Both the position numbers and the translations under genes were made by a program. A stretch of DNA of 64,000 nt, taken from Xenorhabdus stockiae (GTDB taxonomy: Bacteria; Pseudomonadota; Gammaproteobacteria; Enterobacterales; Enterobacteriaceae). Location: contig NZ_NJAJ01000022.1 in NCBI RefSeq assembly GCF_002632825.1, forward strand, positions 1 through 64,000. Reading direction: 5' to 3'. Shown piece by piece: positions 9,241 to 18,121 of the stretch (its first letter is position 1; every line of letters starts with the position of its first letter). The notes under the pieces were generated by a model that saw nothing but the letters and a program-made list of their open reading frames with translations, did not search any database and had not been told where the DNA came from.

Positions 9241-9759
9241 AGTTCCTATTATATTGATTTTCTACTGTTTTGCCTAAGTTAACATATTAATATATTCATT
9301 AGCCAAACTTTATTTCCCTGAATTGGGGAAAATCTCGTGGAGATGAAATTCAAATCATATGCGAAGTTGATGAATAATGGGTGTTTGTCGGTAACAGGAA
9401 AAATCAATCAAGATATTTTCGAGCGAAATTTCTCTGCTAATGCGATAGGCCCCAATTTATACTAAGGCAATTCCGGAAGCAAAATCATGTGTATTATTAT
9501 CCGTTACCGGTCCCAAAATTTACTCTGATATATCATCTATGTCGATCATTTTTCCAGTGATGATGAGTCAGATGTGAGCAGTTTTAATTGCTTGATTTTA
9601 GGCACCACAGGATCAACCATAGTTCTACAGCTTGTAGATAAAAGAGCAGATAGTATTACATCAATGATATTGATAATTTTTTGAAGCAGGTGAAGCACCA
9701 TATAATTAGTAAATCTTTTACTTACAGCCGCTTACCTGCTCATCGCCGAGGAAAATCCC
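9241..9759. other. Intergenic region yacC / LysR gene, possible transposase remnant
   Basis: 519 bp. It holds the yacC promoter region and the upstream region of the LysR gene. One short frame, 9343-9474, gives about 43 residues containing DIFERNFSANAIGPNLY, which faintly resembles the NLLxRxFxxxxPNxxW stretch of IS3-type OrfB transposases. This is weak and there are no terminal repeats. No other gene is seen. Confidence 0.35.
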
Positions 9760-9762
9760 ATC
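9748..9762 (+). promoter_or_regulatory. Shine-Dalgarno and putative ATC start codon of the LysR gene
   Basis: GAGGA at 9748-9752 is followed after 7 nt by ATC (9760-9762), exactly where the conserved LysR N-terminus begins (xDIKQLFYLIALD). No ATG, GTG or TTG occurs in this frame between the upstream stop (9703-9705) and the ATG at 9829, which would cut off the first helices of the DNA-binding domain. ATT (9766) and CTG (9736) are alternatives without good spacing. Confidence 0.6.
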
Positions 9763-10653
9763 GATATTAAACAGTTATTTTATTTAATCGCATTAGATAA
9801 AACTCAGCACTTTGGACAAGCGGCAGAAATGTGTCATGTCACTCAGCCAACGCTCTCTATGCGACTAAGGAATCTTGAAAAAGAGCTTGATGTTATTTTG
9901 ATAAAACGAAGCTCGCGCTTTGAAGGATTTACAGAAGAAGGTGAAAAAATATTAAAGTGGGCTAAAACTATGCAGTCAGCCTATGAAGGGCTACAGGCAG
10001 AAGCTGCTAATTTTCGCCAGCAATTGTTAGGCCAGCTTCGTATTGGCATTGTTCCTCTGACTAATATTGAGCCAATGCTAATGTTACAACATCTTTCTGA
10101 AACATTTACTGAAATACGCTTTCAAGTAAGTTCGGGCCACAGTGAAAAAATTATTGATGATCTTAATAGTAACCGTTTAGATATTGGTATTTGTTATCTG
10201 GAAAAGGCGGATACTCATCAACATGATATTTATTCCCTGAAGAAAACAAAGCTCGGGCTTTTATTTAACCGAACACAATTTACTCCTGCCACACCAACAG
10301 TCACGTGGGAAATGGTAGCAACATTACCACTGGCACTTATCAGTCAGGCGAATTATTTTCGCCAATCGATCGATCTTGCTTTTCAGCGTTATAATCTTCA
10401 ACCTAAAATAATTCTTGAAAGTGATTCTACACTGCATCTTATTCAGTCAGTCAATTCTGGCTTTTGTGCCTCTATCATTCCTATTACTAAAAAAATGGAA
10501 AAACTAAGTGATAATATCGATATTATTCCAATAGAGGATGCTGTTATTAATGCTTCACTTGGTATATTGATCCGCCGAGAAGAGCCTCGTTCGGTATTAA
10601 TTGAAACCTGCTTTGCTAATATGTGCGACTATGTAGAAAAGATCAATATTTAG
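9760..10653 (+). CDS. LysR-family transcriptional regulator (non-AUG start)
   Basis: Read from ATC at 9760 the protein has 297 residues, the normal LysR length. The winged HTH is intact (LFYLIALDKTQHFGQAAEMCHVTQPTLSMRLRNLEKELDV), followed by a periplasmic-binding-like effector domain. From the first ATG (9829) it would have 274 residues and a broken HTH. It converges on the YdeP-type oxidoreductase gene, from which it is separated by a bidirectional terminator, and may regulate that gene or the cio genes; this is inference. If ATC is not used, the locus would be silenced or weakly expressed. Confidence 0.75.
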   Translation: MDIKQLFYLIALDKTQHFGQAAEMCHVTQPTLSMRLRNLEKELDVILIKRSSRFEGFTEEGEKILKWAKTMQSAYEGLQAEAANFRQQLLGQLRIGIVPLTNIEPMLMLQHLSETFTEIRFQVSSGHSEKIIDDLNSNRLDIGICYLEKADTHQHDIYSLKKTKLGLLFNRTQFTPATPTVTWEMVATLPLALISQANYFRQSIDLAFQRYNLQPKIILESDSTLHLIQSVNSGFCASIIPITKKMEKLSDNIDIIPIEDAVINASLGILIRREEPRSVLIETCFANMCDYVEKINI

Positions 10654-10707
10654 GAATGTAGATATATTTTACCTTAGCAGATAATAAATAGTTAAGCTCA
10701 CGAGAAT

Positions 10708-10739
10708 AATAGTCGCACAATAATACGTGCGACTATTTT
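10708..10739. terminator. Bidirectional terminator LysR gene / ydeP-like gene
   Basis: Perfect 11-bp stem (10708-10718 with 10727-10737), 8-nt loop, between two convergent genes. The plus strand continues with T-rich sequence. Confidence 0.7.
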
Positions 10740-10761
10740 CATTGAAAAAGACTTTCGGTAA

Positions 10762-13047
10762 TTAAGCTGATTTTTCCTGTTGTGAAAAAACTCTTACCGG
10801 CACTGATTTATAAGACGGTGTACCACTTTCTTTATCAATATAATCTAATGGAATTAAAACATTTGCTTCTGGATAATAAGCAGCAACAGTGCCCGGAGCA
10901 ATACTGAATGAAATGACAGTTATATCTTTGAGGAATAACTTTCGGTTTTGGCTCACTGTTTCAATAATGATTTTATCACCATGCTTTAAACCACGAGCTT
11001 CCAGATCAACATCATTCATAAACAGCACATCACGTCGTCCAAATACTCCACGATAACGATCATCTAATGCATAAATGGTTGTATTATATTGGTCATGACT
11101 ACGAATAGTCATTAGACGCAATACATCTTCACCCAGCACATCTGCGTTTTCTTTCACCCCTTTAAACACAGAAAACATTGCCTTGCCCGTTGGGGTTGGC
11201 CAAATTCGCTCTGTTGGTGGCAATGGCATACGAAATCCGCCCGGAGTCCGGATGCGTTGATTGTAGTTATCAAAGCCAGGAATAGTTTTCTCAATCAAAT
11301 CACGGATAAGATCGTAGCTTTCGGTATAGCGTAACCATGGTGTTTTACTCTTCAGTAAAGTGGCTGCCGCCATTTCAGCCACAATAACAGGCTCAGATTT
11401 TAACAGTGGTGATGCTGGCGTTAATTTTCCCGATGATGCATGAACCATTGACATGGAATCTTCGACCGTAATGGATTGACGCCCTAATTCCCTGATATCT
11501 AATTCAGTTCTGCCTAAACAAGGTAAAATAAAGGTTTCTTTCGCCACGAGTAAATGAGAACGATTAAGCTTAGTTCCGATATGCACACTCAAATCGAGTT
11601 TTTTCATTGCTGAAAATGATAGTTCAGGATCAGGTAATGCCACTGCAAAGTTTCCGCCAAGACAAAGCAGCGCCTTCACGCGCCCGTCCACCATCGCCTG
11701 CATCGCTTTAACCGCATCGTGCCCGTGTTCATAAGGGGGCTTAAACCCGAAAACTTCTTCCAGTTTTTGTAAGAATTCCGGCGATGGTTTTTCTGTAATA
11801 CCAACGGTACGGTTACCCTGAACATTAGAGTGACCACGAAGTGGGCATATTCCAGCCCCGGATTTGCCGATATTGCCTTTCATGAGTAGCAAATCGGCAA
11901 TTAACCGGACATTCGCGGTTCCTTTATTATGCTGAGTTATTCCCATACCATAAGTGACGATGGTCGCATCTGAATTAGCGTACAACAGCGCGACATTTTC
12001 AATATCGGCTTGAGAAATACCACTTTCATTCTCAATATCTTTCCAGGAAGTACAGCGCAGTTCTTCTTTGACTGCATCAAATCCCAAGGTATGTGTTGCA
12101 ATAAACTCATGATCGAGAATATTCCCGCGTTTTTCATCCCATTCTAATAAGACTTTCATGATGCCTTTCAGTGCTGCTGCATCACCTCCCGCTTTTACCT
12201 GATAGTAAGAAGAGGCGATATTCGTTGAGCTATAGGTCGCCATTTCAATCATATTTTGCGGATCGGTGAAACGTTCTAATGCGCGTTCACGTAGTGGATT
12301 AAACACCACTATAGGCACACCACGGCGAGCAGCCTCATGCAATGTTCCCATCATTCGTGGGTGGTTAGTCCCGGGATTATGACCGATAGAAATAATCAGC
12401 TGAGTTTTATCAAAGTCATCTAATGAAACAGTGCCTTTACCAATGCCAATGGATTGAGGCAGACCCACACTGGTGGGTTCATGGCACATATTGGAGCAAT
12501 CCGGGAAATTATTTGTGCCGTATTCTCTGGCGAAGAGCTGAAATAAATAGGCAGCTTCATTCGAAGCTCGTCCTGATGTGTAAAATTCGACCTCAGAAGG
12601 TGATGGTATTTCTCTTAAAATTTCACCGATACGACGGCAGGCAGCTTCCCACGAAACAGGAACCAGTTTATCAGTGGCAGTATCATAAGCCAGTGGATGA
12701 GTTAAACGCCCATATCCTTCCAATTCATAATCTGATTTTTCCAGTAAAGTGCTCACGGTATTTTCAGCCAGAAACTCAGGCGTGACACGTTTTTTGGTGG
12801 CTTCCCACGTCACAGCTTTTGCGCCATTCTCACAAAACTGGAATGTAGAGTTGTGTTCTTTATCAGGCCAGGCACATCCGGGGCAATCAAAACCGTCGGG
12901 TTGGTTAGTATTTAGCAAGGTCTTTGGCGCAACAAAAGCATCCATCTGAGTACGAACAGCAGTCGCCGTTGCTTTTAATGCTCCCCATCCGCCCGCGGGG
13001 CCATGGTAAGGATGTACACCCGGCACGGTTGATTTATTTTTACTCAT
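10762..13047 (-). CDS. ydeP: YdeP-type molybdopterin oxidoreductase (FdhF-like)
   Basis: 761 residues, matching the length of E. coli YdeP (about 760), a FdhF-related protein linked to acid resistance. It has the typical start GVHPYHGPAGGWGALKATA, the motif DCPGCAWPD at 54-62, the segment NMCHEPTSVGLPQSIG from 186 where related enzymes place the molybdenum ligand (C188 here), the pterin-binding block GHNPGTNHPRMMG, and a C-terminal molydopterin dinucleotide-binding domain (RSHDQYNTTIY). No Tat signal is seen, so it is likely cytosolic. Substrate unknown. It is divergent from the cio genes across 690 bp, a neighbour pair that suggests a shared redox or acid-stress setting. Confidence 0.85.
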   Translation of the reverse strand: MSKNKSTVPGVHPYHGPAGGWGALKATATAVRTQMDAFVAPKTLLNTNQPDGFDCPGCAWPDKEHNSTFQFCENGAKAVTWEATKKRVTPEFLAENTVSTLLEKSDYELEGYGRLTHPLAYDTATDKLVPVSWEAACRRIGEILREIPSPSEVEFYTSGRASNEAAYLFQLFAREYGTNNFPDCSNMCHEPTSVGLPQSIGIGKGTVSLDDFDKTQLIISIGHNPGTNHPRMMGTLHEAARRGVPIVVFNPLRERALERFTDPQNMIEMATYSSTNIASSYYQVKAGGDAAALKGIMKVLLEWDEKRGNILDHEFIATHTLGFDAVKEELRCTSWKDIENESGISQADIENVALLYANSDATIVTYGMGITQHNKGTANVRLIADLLLMKGNIGKSGAGICPLRGHSNVQGNRTVGITEKPSPEFLQKLEEVFGFKPPYEHGHDAVKAMQAMVDGRVKALLCLGGNFAVALPDPELSFSAMKKLDLSVHIGTKLNRSHLLVAKETFILPCLGRTELDIRELGRQSITVEDSMSMVHASSGKLTPASPLLKSEPVIVAEMAAATLLKSKTPWLRYTESYDLIRDLIEKTIPGFDNYNQRIRTPGGFRMPLPPTERIWPTPTGKAMFSVFKGVKENADVLGEDVLRLMTIRSHDQYNTTIYALDDRYRGVFGRRDVLFMNDVDLEARGLKHGDKIIIETVSQNRKLFLKDITVISFSIAPGTVAAYYPEANVLIPLDYIDKESGTPSYKSVPVRVFSQQEKSA

Positions 13048-13602
13048 ATCTACATTCCTAACATTTATTAATAATCTTTTTTATAAAAATATGCAGGTGA
13101 ATATTTGAATCGAGATAGGTATATCAACGAATAGATATTACAAAATAAAAAAGATAAGTCATATATAAAAAGATAAGTAAATATTAACTTTGCTTTACAA
13201 AAAATGAATAAAAAATATTAAATTTACTTTTGAGAAGGTTTTAAATATAAACACTCTTTTCTGTTCCTTAGAAACATTAGAACAAGATATTTGTGAAGTC
13301 AACCAAAATGATTTTGACTTATCTTTATCATAGATACCATCTATCATTCGATAAACTTAATTTATTTGACTCTGAGATACAATGAGTTAAAAATACGTAT
13401 CACTATAAAAATAAAACAAAAGGATTAAAAAACACGTGTAAATTAATGGAGTACATAAAGATTAATGTAAAAAAATGCATGACGTTATATGACTTAATAT
13501 ATATTGGTGTTATTGGGTTCAATGAATATTGAAAATGATAAATAACAAAAGGAGAACTTGGGTTAATGTATTAATGGAAGTCACCTGCTCATTAAAAAGT
13601 TA

Positions 13603-13636
13603 ATTTTATAATATCTATTGGTAGACATTATAAAAT
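13603..13636. promoter_or_regulatory. Inverted repeat upstream of cioA
   Basis: Perfect 10-bp arms ATTTTATAAT (13603-13612) and ATTATAAAAT (13627-13636) with a 14-nt spacer, about 100 bp before the cioA start. Candidate operator or leader hairpin. Confidence 0.45.
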
Positions 13637-13648
13637 CTCAATATTGAG

Positions 13649-13671
13649 GTTTGTTTTTATTAAAAACAAAC
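13649..13671. promoter_or_regulatory. Second inverted repeat upstream of cioA
   Basis: Perfect 10-bp arms GTTTGTTTTT (13649-13658) and AAAAACAAAC (13662-13671) with a 3-nt centre, 66 bp before cioA. It could be an operator or a leader hairpin; the T run lies in the first arm, so it is not a normal plus-strand terminator. Confidence 0.5.
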
Positions 13672-13737
13672 TAACAATAAGGTAAAATAAATAATGAAAA
13701 ATATCATCGCACATATATTAATGCTGATGGAGGCGTT

Positions 13738-15120
13738 ATGTTCGGACTAGACGCTTTTCATCTTGCCAGAATCCAATTCGCTTTCACTGTATCATTTCAT
13801 ATTATCTTTCCGGCTTTAACCATTGGCCTGGCCAGTTTTCTTGCAATCCTAGAAGGTTTATGGCTAAAAACAAAAGAGGAAAGTTATCTGAGTCTATACC
13901 ACTTCTGGATAAAAATTTTTGCCGTTAACTTTGGGATGGGGGTTGTTTCCGGTTTGGTAATGGCCTATCAGTTCGGCACAAACTGGAGTGGTTTCTCACA
14001 ATTTGCCGGCAGCATTACAGGCCCGTTATTGACTTATGAGGTGCTTACCGCCTTCTTTCTTGAAGCTGGTTTCCTCGGCATTATGTTATTTGGTTGGAAT
14101 AAGGTCGGTAGAAAACTGCACTTTTTTGCCACTTGCATGGTGGCAGTAGGAACCATTATTTCTACTTTCTGGATCCTCTCTTCAAACAGCTGGATGCAAA
14201 CACCTCAGGGATATCACATCGAAAATGGTATTGTTATTCCTGATAACTGGCTACAGATAATATTTAATCCTTCATTTCCTTACCGCCTATTACACATGTC
14301 TGTCGGTGCATTCCTTGCCAGCGCCCTGTTTATCGCAGCCTGTGCGGCTTGGTTATTGCTGCGTGGCAAGGACACAGCGCCTGTACGTAAAATGCTTTCT
14401 ATGGCGTTATGGCTAATTTTAATTATTGCTCCCATTCAGGCGGTTATTGGTGATGCACATGGACTGAATACCCTTGAACATCAGCCAGCAAAAATTGCTG
14501 CTATTGAAGGGCATTGGAGTAATACATCGAGTGAAGCAACGCCACTGATCTTATTTGGTATTCCAGACATGAATGAAGAGAAAACAAAATATGCGCTGGA
14601 AGTCCCTTATCTGGGTAGCCTTATCCTGACCCATAGCCTGGAAAAACAAATTCCCGCTCTTAAGTCTTTCCCTCCCGAAAACAGGCCTAACGCGACCATT
14701 ATTTTCTGGTCATTCCGAATCATGGCAGGTCTCGGTATGCTGATGATTTTATTAGGGATAGCCGGTGTTTTACTGCGGAAAAAACAGAAAATATACCGTT
14801 CTCGTGCATTTTTACGTTTTGCTCTTTGCATGGGGCCTTCTGGTTTAATCGCTATTCTCGCTGGTTGGTTTACGACTGAAATTGGCCGACAACCGTGGGT
14901 GGTCTATGGGTTACAGCGTACAAAAGATGCTGTTTCAGCGCACGGCGATATGCAAATGAGCTTAAGTTTATTGCTCTTTATTTTGGTCTATTTTTCTGTT
15001 TTCGGTATTGGGTACTTTTATATGATGCGTCTGGTGAAACAGGGGCCCGAAGAAATAGCATCTCCAAGTCATTCTGAAATGCAGCAACCGATTAGTGGAG
15101 AAAAACAGAATGGGTATTGA
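13738..15120 (+). CDS. cioA: Cytochrome bd ubiquinol oxidase subunit I, cyanide-insensitive type
   Basis: 460 residues, shorter than E. coli CydA (522) because the periplasmic Q-loop is short, which marks the CIO class. Heme ligands are visible: H21 (FHIIFPALT) for the high-spin b heme and H186 (RLLHMSVGA) for b558, with E101 and E109 in the conserved YEVLTAFFLEAGFLG helix and the GWFTTEIGRQPWVVYG motif. It oxidises ubiquinol and reduces O2 at the inner membrane. It overlaps cioB by 11 bp, and a DUF2474 subunit gene follows. An AT-rich leader with two dyads suggests regulated expression. Confidence 0.92.
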   Translation: MFGLDAFHLARIQFAFTVSFHIIFPALTIGLASFLAILEGLWLKTKEESYLSLYHFWIKIFAVNFGMGVVSGLVMAYQFGTNWSGFSQFAGSITGPLLTYEVLTAFFLEAGFLGIMLFGWNKVGRKLHFFATCMVAVGTIISTFWILSSNSWMQTPQGYHIENGIVIPDNWLQIIFNPSFPYRLLHMSVGAFLASALFIAACAAWLLLRGKDTAPVRKMLSMALWLILIIAPIQAVIGDAHGLNTLEHQPAKIAAIEGHWSNTSSEATPLILFGIPDMNEEKTKYALEVPYLGSLILTHSLEKQIPALKSFPPENRPNATIIFWSFRIMAGLGMLMILLGIAGVLLRKKQKIYRSRAFLRFALCMGPSGLIAILAGWFTTEIGRQPWVVYGLQRTKDAVSAHGDMQMSLSLLLFILVYFSVFGIGYFYMMRLVKQGPEEIASPSHSEMQQPISGEKQNGY

Positions 15121-16117
15121 TCTTTCTATTATCTGGTTTGTCATCATTATCTTCGCCACGCTGATGTACATTGTTGCTGATGGCTTTGATTTGGGTATCG
15201 GTATCATATTGCCTTTTACCAAAGATCCTACCGAACGGGATGTGATGGTTAATACTGTCGCCCCTGTATGGGATGGAAATGAAACGTGGCTGGTATTAGG
15301 TGGTGCTGCGCTATATGGCGCTTTTCCACTGGCTTACTCCGTTATTATTGATGCGTTAACTATTCCGCTGACACTGATGCTAGTCGGGCTTATTTTCCGT
15401 GGAGTTGCTTTTGAATTCCGCTTTAAAGCACTGCCAGAACATCGCGCTTTCTGGGATCGTGCTTTTATTGGTGGTTCACTATTAACGACATTTTGTCAGG
15501 GGATTACTGTTGGTGCGGTGATTAATGGCTTTGAGATAACAGGCCGCCATTTTAGTGGCTCTGCACTCTCATGGCTTGCACCTTTTCCGCTATTTTGTGG
15601 TTTTGGGTTGATTATTGCTTATGCTTTATTAGGCAGCTCATGGTTAATCATGAAAACGGAGTACCGGTTGCATCGTAAGATGTGCTCGTTGACCGTTTAC
15701 TTAGCCCTCGCTTTATTGGCAGTCATTGCTGTCATTAGTATCTGGACACCTTTGGCACATGCAGATATTGCTTTGCGCTGGTTCAGTTTACCTAATCTCT
15801 ACTTCTTGCTACCGGTCCCGCTATTAGTTTTAGCTAGCACATGGTGCCTTGTTCGTAGTGCCTATAACTATGGTAACTACGCGCCATTTTTCCTGACCTT
15901 GTTATTGATATTTTTAGGCTTCTCCGGTTTAGGTATCAGCCTGTGGCCTAATATTATTCCACCATCTGTTTCTATTTGGGATGCCGCTTCTCCACCACAA
16001 AGCCAAGGGTTTATGTTAGTGGGTGGGTTATTAATTATTCCCGTTGTCTTAGGTTACACAAGTTGGAGTTATTATGTTTTCCGAGGAAAAGTTAAATCAG
16101 GTGAAAACTATCACTAA
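15110..16117 (+). CDS. cioB: Cytochrome bd ubiquinol oxidase subunit II
   Basis: 335 residues from ATG 15110 (GGAG about 9 nt before it; a GTG five codons upstream is less likely). It matches CydB/CioB with the N-terminal block GFDLGIGIILPF, the NTVAPVWDGNETWLVLGGAALYGAFP core, and about 8 membrane helices. It pairs with CioA in a heterodimeric terminal oxidase. Translation is coupled by an 11-bp overlap with cioA. Confidence 0.93.
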   Translation: MGIDLSIIWFVIIIFATLMYIVADGFDLGIGIILPFTKDPTERDVMVNTVAPVWDGNETWLVLGGAALYGAFPLAYSVIIDALTIPLTLMLVGLIFRGVAFEFRFKALPEHRAFWDRAFIGGSLLTTFCQGITVGAVINGFEITGRHFSGSALSWLAPFPLFCGFGLIIAYALLGSSWLIMKTEYRLHRKMCSLTVYLALALLAVIAVISIWTPLAHADIALRWFSLPNLYFLLPVPLLVLASTWCLVRSAYNYGNYAPFFLTLLLIFLGFSGLGISLWPNIIPPSVSIWDAASPPQSQGFMLVGGLLIIPVVLGYTSWSYYVFRGKVKSGENYH

Positions 16118-16274
16118 TCTTCATTTACCTCAGATAGAAAATCGGAATGACTCCCGTTGGTATAAGAAACTGGGGTGGATGATAACTATCTGGTCAGCAA
16201 GTGTGTTAAGCCTGGGGATCGTTGCAACACTGTTTAAATTATTAATGTACAGTGCCGGGATGAGGACACATTAG
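16074..16274 (+). CDS. DUF2474 small membrane subunit of the CIO oxidase
   Basis: 66 residues with one transmembrane helix. The core RWYKKLGWMITIWSASVLSLG matches the DUF2474 family, found next to cioAB genes and thought to be a CydX-like accessory subunit. GGAG at 16064-16067 supports ATG 16074, overlapping the cioB end by 44 bp; an in-frame GTG near 16101 would give a shorter form nearer the family's usual size. Confidence 0.8.
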   Translation: MFSEEKLNQVKTITNLHLPQIENRNDSRWYKKLGWMITIWSASVLSLGIVATLFKLLMYSAGMRTH

Positions 16275-16668
16275 TAAGATAGGCCGCTCATTATGCGGCC
16301 TATTTTTGAGTGAGAACAGAACGTTCAAGCAAATCAGTTTCCACTGCTCCGCCGTTATCATTCCCAATGTGTTCGTTGGTATTTCGATGCGTTGAGTCTA
16401 CGTAATTGATGTGACACCTCCCTTAGTGTTAGAAAGAAGGGAAGGGCCATCATGACACAATGCGGGTTGCGGCTGGAGTACTAAGTCTGGCTTCTTCTTT
16501 TACCGCAATCGATTCCTTCTGGTATACTCCGCAAATATTTTGTTCTCATGTTTTCTTATGTGTCCGTCTTCGTGCGACTAACTGTATATCATTTGGTGTA
16601 TCAATATTGGTGATTTATCACATAATTAAAGATGGGTTTATTGTTTTAAAACAAATAGGTATGTGAAA
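16275..16668. other. Intergenic region cio operon / hpt
   Basis: 394 bp containing the cio terminator and the hpt promoter region. A 68-codon frame (16460-16666) shows no recognisable family and no start signals. No remnant of cueO or gcd, which occupy this place in E. coli, could be recognised. Confidence 0.5.
16279..16308 (+). terminator. Intrinsic terminator of the cioAB-DUF2474 operon
   Basis: Stem ATAGGCCGC (16279-16287) with GCGGCCTAT (16295-16303), 7-nt loop, followed by a T run. It lies a few bases after the DUF2474 gene. Confidence 0.9.
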
Positions 16669-17205
16669 TTGAAACATATTGTAGAAGTGATGATCTCCGA
16701 GCAAGAGGTTAAACAACGTATTGCTGAATTAGGGCAACAGATTACAGAACATTATCGCAATAGCGATCGTGAACTGGTATTGGTTGGCCTGCTGAGAGGA
16801 TCGTTTATTTTCATGGCAGATTTGTGCCGTGAAATTCAGGTTTCTCATGAAGTGGATTTTATGACTGCATCCAGCTACGGCAATGGAATGGATTCTACCC
16901 GCGATGTGAAGATCCTGAAGGATCTGGATGAAGATATTCGTGGTAAAGATGTGTTAATCGTTGAAGATATTATCGACTCCGGGAATACACTGAATAAAAT
17001 CCGTGAGATTCTGTCTCTTCGTGAACCAAATTCTCTGGCAATTTGTACGTTACTGAACAAACCATCCCGTCGTGAAGTTGATGTTCCGGTTGAGTGGATC
17101 GGTTACTCGATTGAAGACAAATTCGTGGTGGGTTATGGCATTGATTATGCTCAGCGCTATCGCCATCTGCCTTATATCGGCCATGTTACTCTGCTGGAAG
17201 AGTAA
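16669..17205 (+). CDS. hpt: Hypoxanthine phosphoribosyltransferase
   Basis: 178 residues from TTG 16669, giving the N-terminus MKHIVEVMI that lines up with E. coli Hpt (MKHTVEVMI). An in-frame GTG at 16663 sits only 2 nt from the AGGT Shine-Dalgarno and is less likely. The PRPP-binding motif [14 protein letters not shown] and the C-terminal [17 protein letters not shown] are intact. It salvages hypoxanthine (and guanine less well) to IMP/GMP. It converges on can, as in E. coli. Confidence 0.95.
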   Translation: MKHIVEVMISEQEVKQRIAELGQQITEHYRNSDRELVLVGLLRGSFIFMADLCREIQVSHEVDFMTASSYGNGMDSTRDVKILKDLDEDIRGKDVLIVEDIIDSGNTLNKIREILSLREPNSLAICTLLNKPSRREVDVPVEWIGYSIEDKFVVGYGIDYAQRYRHLPYIGHVTLLEE

Positions 17206-17240
17206 ATCTTTGCAATAATGCAAACAGGTACCGGTGTAGT

Positions 17241-17275
17241 AAATAAATGGCAGCAAAGGCTGCCATTTATTTTTA
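17241..17275. terminator. Bidirectional terminator hpt / can
   Basis: Perfect 14-bp stem (17241-17254 with 17259-17272), 4-nt loop AAAG, A-rich on one side and T-rich on the other, between two convergent genes. Confidence 0.92.
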
Positions 17276-17285
17276 CGGGAACTTG

Positions 17286-17939
17286 TTACTTTTTACGAGC
17301 CAGCTTAGAGATAGCCTGACGGTAATTAAGCTCCAGTTTTTCACGGCTGTCTGCGGTAATATCCAAATCATGCAGTTCGCCATCTTTCAAGCCATATACC
17401 CAGCCATGGATCATGACCTTTTGTCCACGTTTCCACGCGGATTGCATAATGGTTGAATGACCAAGGTTATAAACCTGTTCAATCACATTCAGCTCACACA
17501 GGCGATTCAGTCGATCATTAGGTGGCAATTCACCAAGCATTGAGCTGTGTTTGTACCACAAATCACGAATGTGGAGCAGCCAGTTATTGATTAAACCTAA
17601 TTCAGTTCCGTTTACTGCTGCTTCAATACCACCGCATCCGTAATGACCACAAATGATTATATGTTCAACCTGTAAAACATCGACAGCATACTGTACAACA
17701 GATAAACAATTTAAATCGGTGTGTATCACTAGATTTGCAACATTCCGGTGAACGAAAAGATCACCCGGTGCAGCATCAATCAGTTTTTCAGCAGGCACAC
17801 GGCTATCAGAACAGCCTATCCATAGAAAGTGTGGCTTTTGTGCTTTTGATAATTCCTTGAAGAAATGAGGATTTTCTTCATTTACAGACTCTGACCACTG
17901 CTTGTTCCGGGCAAACAGCTCTTCAATTTTTCTCATCAT
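17286..17939 (-). CDS. can: Beta-class carbonic anhydrase
   Basis: 217 residues. Zinc ligands and dyad are visible: C43 and D45 in [10 protein letters not shown]99 and C102 in ICGHYGCGG, with R47 pairing to D45. It interconverts CO2 and bicarbonate in the cytosol. The second Met may be the real start, which would give E. coli Can numbering (C42, D44, H98, C101). The neighbours hpt and yadG are the same as in E. coli. Confidence 0.96.
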   Translation of the reverse strand: MMRKIEELFARNKQWSESVNEENPHFFKELSKAQKPHFLWIGCSDSRVPAEKLIDAAPGDLFVHRNVANLVIHTDLNCLSVVQYAVDVLQVEHIIICGHYGCGGIEAAVNGTELGLINNWLLHIRDLWYKHSSMLGELPPNDRLNRLCELNVIEQVYNLGHSTIMQSAWKRGQKVMIHGWVYGLKDGELHDLDITADSREKLELNYRQAISKLARKK

Positions 17940-18121
17940 GACTAATAGCCTGGCAACATTTTTGAGATAGAATCATATACAACATTAATTGAGAATTTAA
18001 TATTTAATTGAGTAATGTTTTTGAGTTGATCCCTATCATTGAAAAGAAGTGCAGGGAAAAGAATGGCATAATCTGTCCCTTGCACTCAAAAATAGCAGAA
18101 AAATAAAGGTGTTGTTTACTT

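Larger units (their letters stand above)
13048..13737. other. 690-bp AT-rich regulatory region ydeP / cioA
   Basis: Divergent intergenic region with no supported gene. Just before cioA it carries two perfect dyads (13603-13636 and 13649-13671). A 9-codon frame (13574-13603) behind a distant GGAG is seen but not convincing as a leader peptide. Confidence 0.55.

Noticed and set aside
13574-13603. Possible nine-codon leader peptide (ATG to TAA) before cioA
   Set aside because: The nearest GGAG is 19 nt away and there are no runs of regulatory codons or attenuator with T tract.
16460-16666. 68-codon frame before hpt
   Set aside because: No family match recognised, no Shine-Dalgarno, and it runs into the hpt start; treated as intergenic.
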